Assembly: GCA_002082585.1 (NCBI GenBank)
Contig: CP020563.1
Location: 5,016,001 to 5,080,000, forward strand
From: Kitasatospora albolonga
GTDB taxonomy: Bacteria > Actinomycetota > Actinomycetes > Streptomycetales > Streptomycetaceae
DNA: 64,000 nucleotides
Reading direction: 5' to 3'
This document shows positions 63,789 to 64,000 of the stretch, in pieces; the stretch's first letter is position 1, and each line of letters begins with the position of its first letter. The notes under the pieces were generated by a model, which saw only the letters and a program-made list of their open reading frames with translations, made no database searches and was not told where the DNA came from. Position numbers and translations under genes: made by a program.

Positions 63789-64000
63789 ATGACGGACTCG
63801 CAGGCCCCTGACGCCCCCCTCGGTACGAACCCCGTCGCGGTTGCCCCCGCGGGCGTACGCACCGCCGCCGATGTGGTCACCCCCGAGGTGATCGCCCAGC
63901 TGGTCCGCGGTGTCGTCGGATCGGGACGTACGGCCAACCACGCGCCCTTCACCGGGGAGAAGCTGGCCGATCTGCCCGAGTCCACCCCCGAGGACGTGGC
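63789..64000 (+). CDS. Succinate-semialdehyde dehydrogenase-like protein (5' part only)
   Basis: The first 70 residues are in the window; the gene runs off the right edge. MTDSQAPDAPLGTNPVAVAP, TPEVIAQLVRGVVGSGRTA and HAPFTGEKLADLPESTPEDV match the N-terminus of Streptomyces NADP-dependent succinic semialdehyde dehydrogenases, as remembered from the same position next to the kinase cluster in related genomes. Catalytic residues lie beyond the window. No Shine-Dalgarno precedes the ATG. Confidence 0.75.
   Translation, partial: MTDSQAPDAPLGTNPVAVAPAGVRTAADVVTPEVIAQLVRGVVGSGRTANHAPFTGEKLADLPESTPEDV

Overview
This is chromosomal DNA of a Streptomyces species. The evidence is the very high GC content, strong third-position GC bias, GTG/TTG starts with GGAGG-type ribosome sites, and the actinomycete-specific developmental genes whiD and bldM beside a ShbA-like sigma factor, guaB and guaB3. 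Two CIRCE operators precede groES-groEL1. No rRNA, tRNA, CRISPR array, transposase or integrase was seen. From about 22 kb rightwards the window looks like conserved core chromosome; the first 22 kb is more accessory.

Layout. 0-9 kb is a secretome block: a zinc metalloprotease, a two-gene unit of secreted serine proteases (S8 then S1), and a 1458-residue exported protein with a C-terminal amidase-like domain whose stop overlaps the start of a lipoprotein gene. 9-22 kb is regulatory and mixed: an ATPase/LuxR activator, a HTH protein, a decayed sigma-factor fragment, an XRE regulator overlapping a DUF574-type methyltransferase, a PucR-like regulator, a secreted zinc carboxypeptidase and a vapBC pair. 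22-33.5 kb is housekeeping: glmS, acpS, nnr, a DUF488 gene, alr, a hydrolase, and the t6A tRNA-modification genes tsaE, tsaB and tsaD with rimI. 33.5-39.7 kb holds a TetR/MFS divergon, a VOC protein, membrane and methyltransferase genes and a deacetylase lipoprotein. 39.7-54 kb holds groES-groEL1, whiD, bldM, shbA, guaB, guaB3, a sugar-nucleotide-dehydrogenase-like gene and glpD. 54-63.5 kb is a run of four membrane Ser/Thr kinase-type proteins, followed by the start of a semialdehyde dehydrogenase gene.

Three themes cut across the annotation. (1) Seven genes have their stop codon inside a short tandem duplication (18-27 bp units). (2) Several family members have lost their signature catalytic residues: a YkuD-like protein, a UDP-sugar dehydrogenase homologue, GuaB3, and one of the four kinases. 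(3) The kinase run combines three canonical kinases with one pseudokinase split by a roughly 400-residue low-complexity insert; all four carry a C-terminal extracellular domain of similar design and no PASTA repeats. The amidase/lipoprotein pair and the pseudokinase-containing cluster are the best candidates for an undescribed system.

All functional calls come from motif recognition and memory of families. No database search was run.
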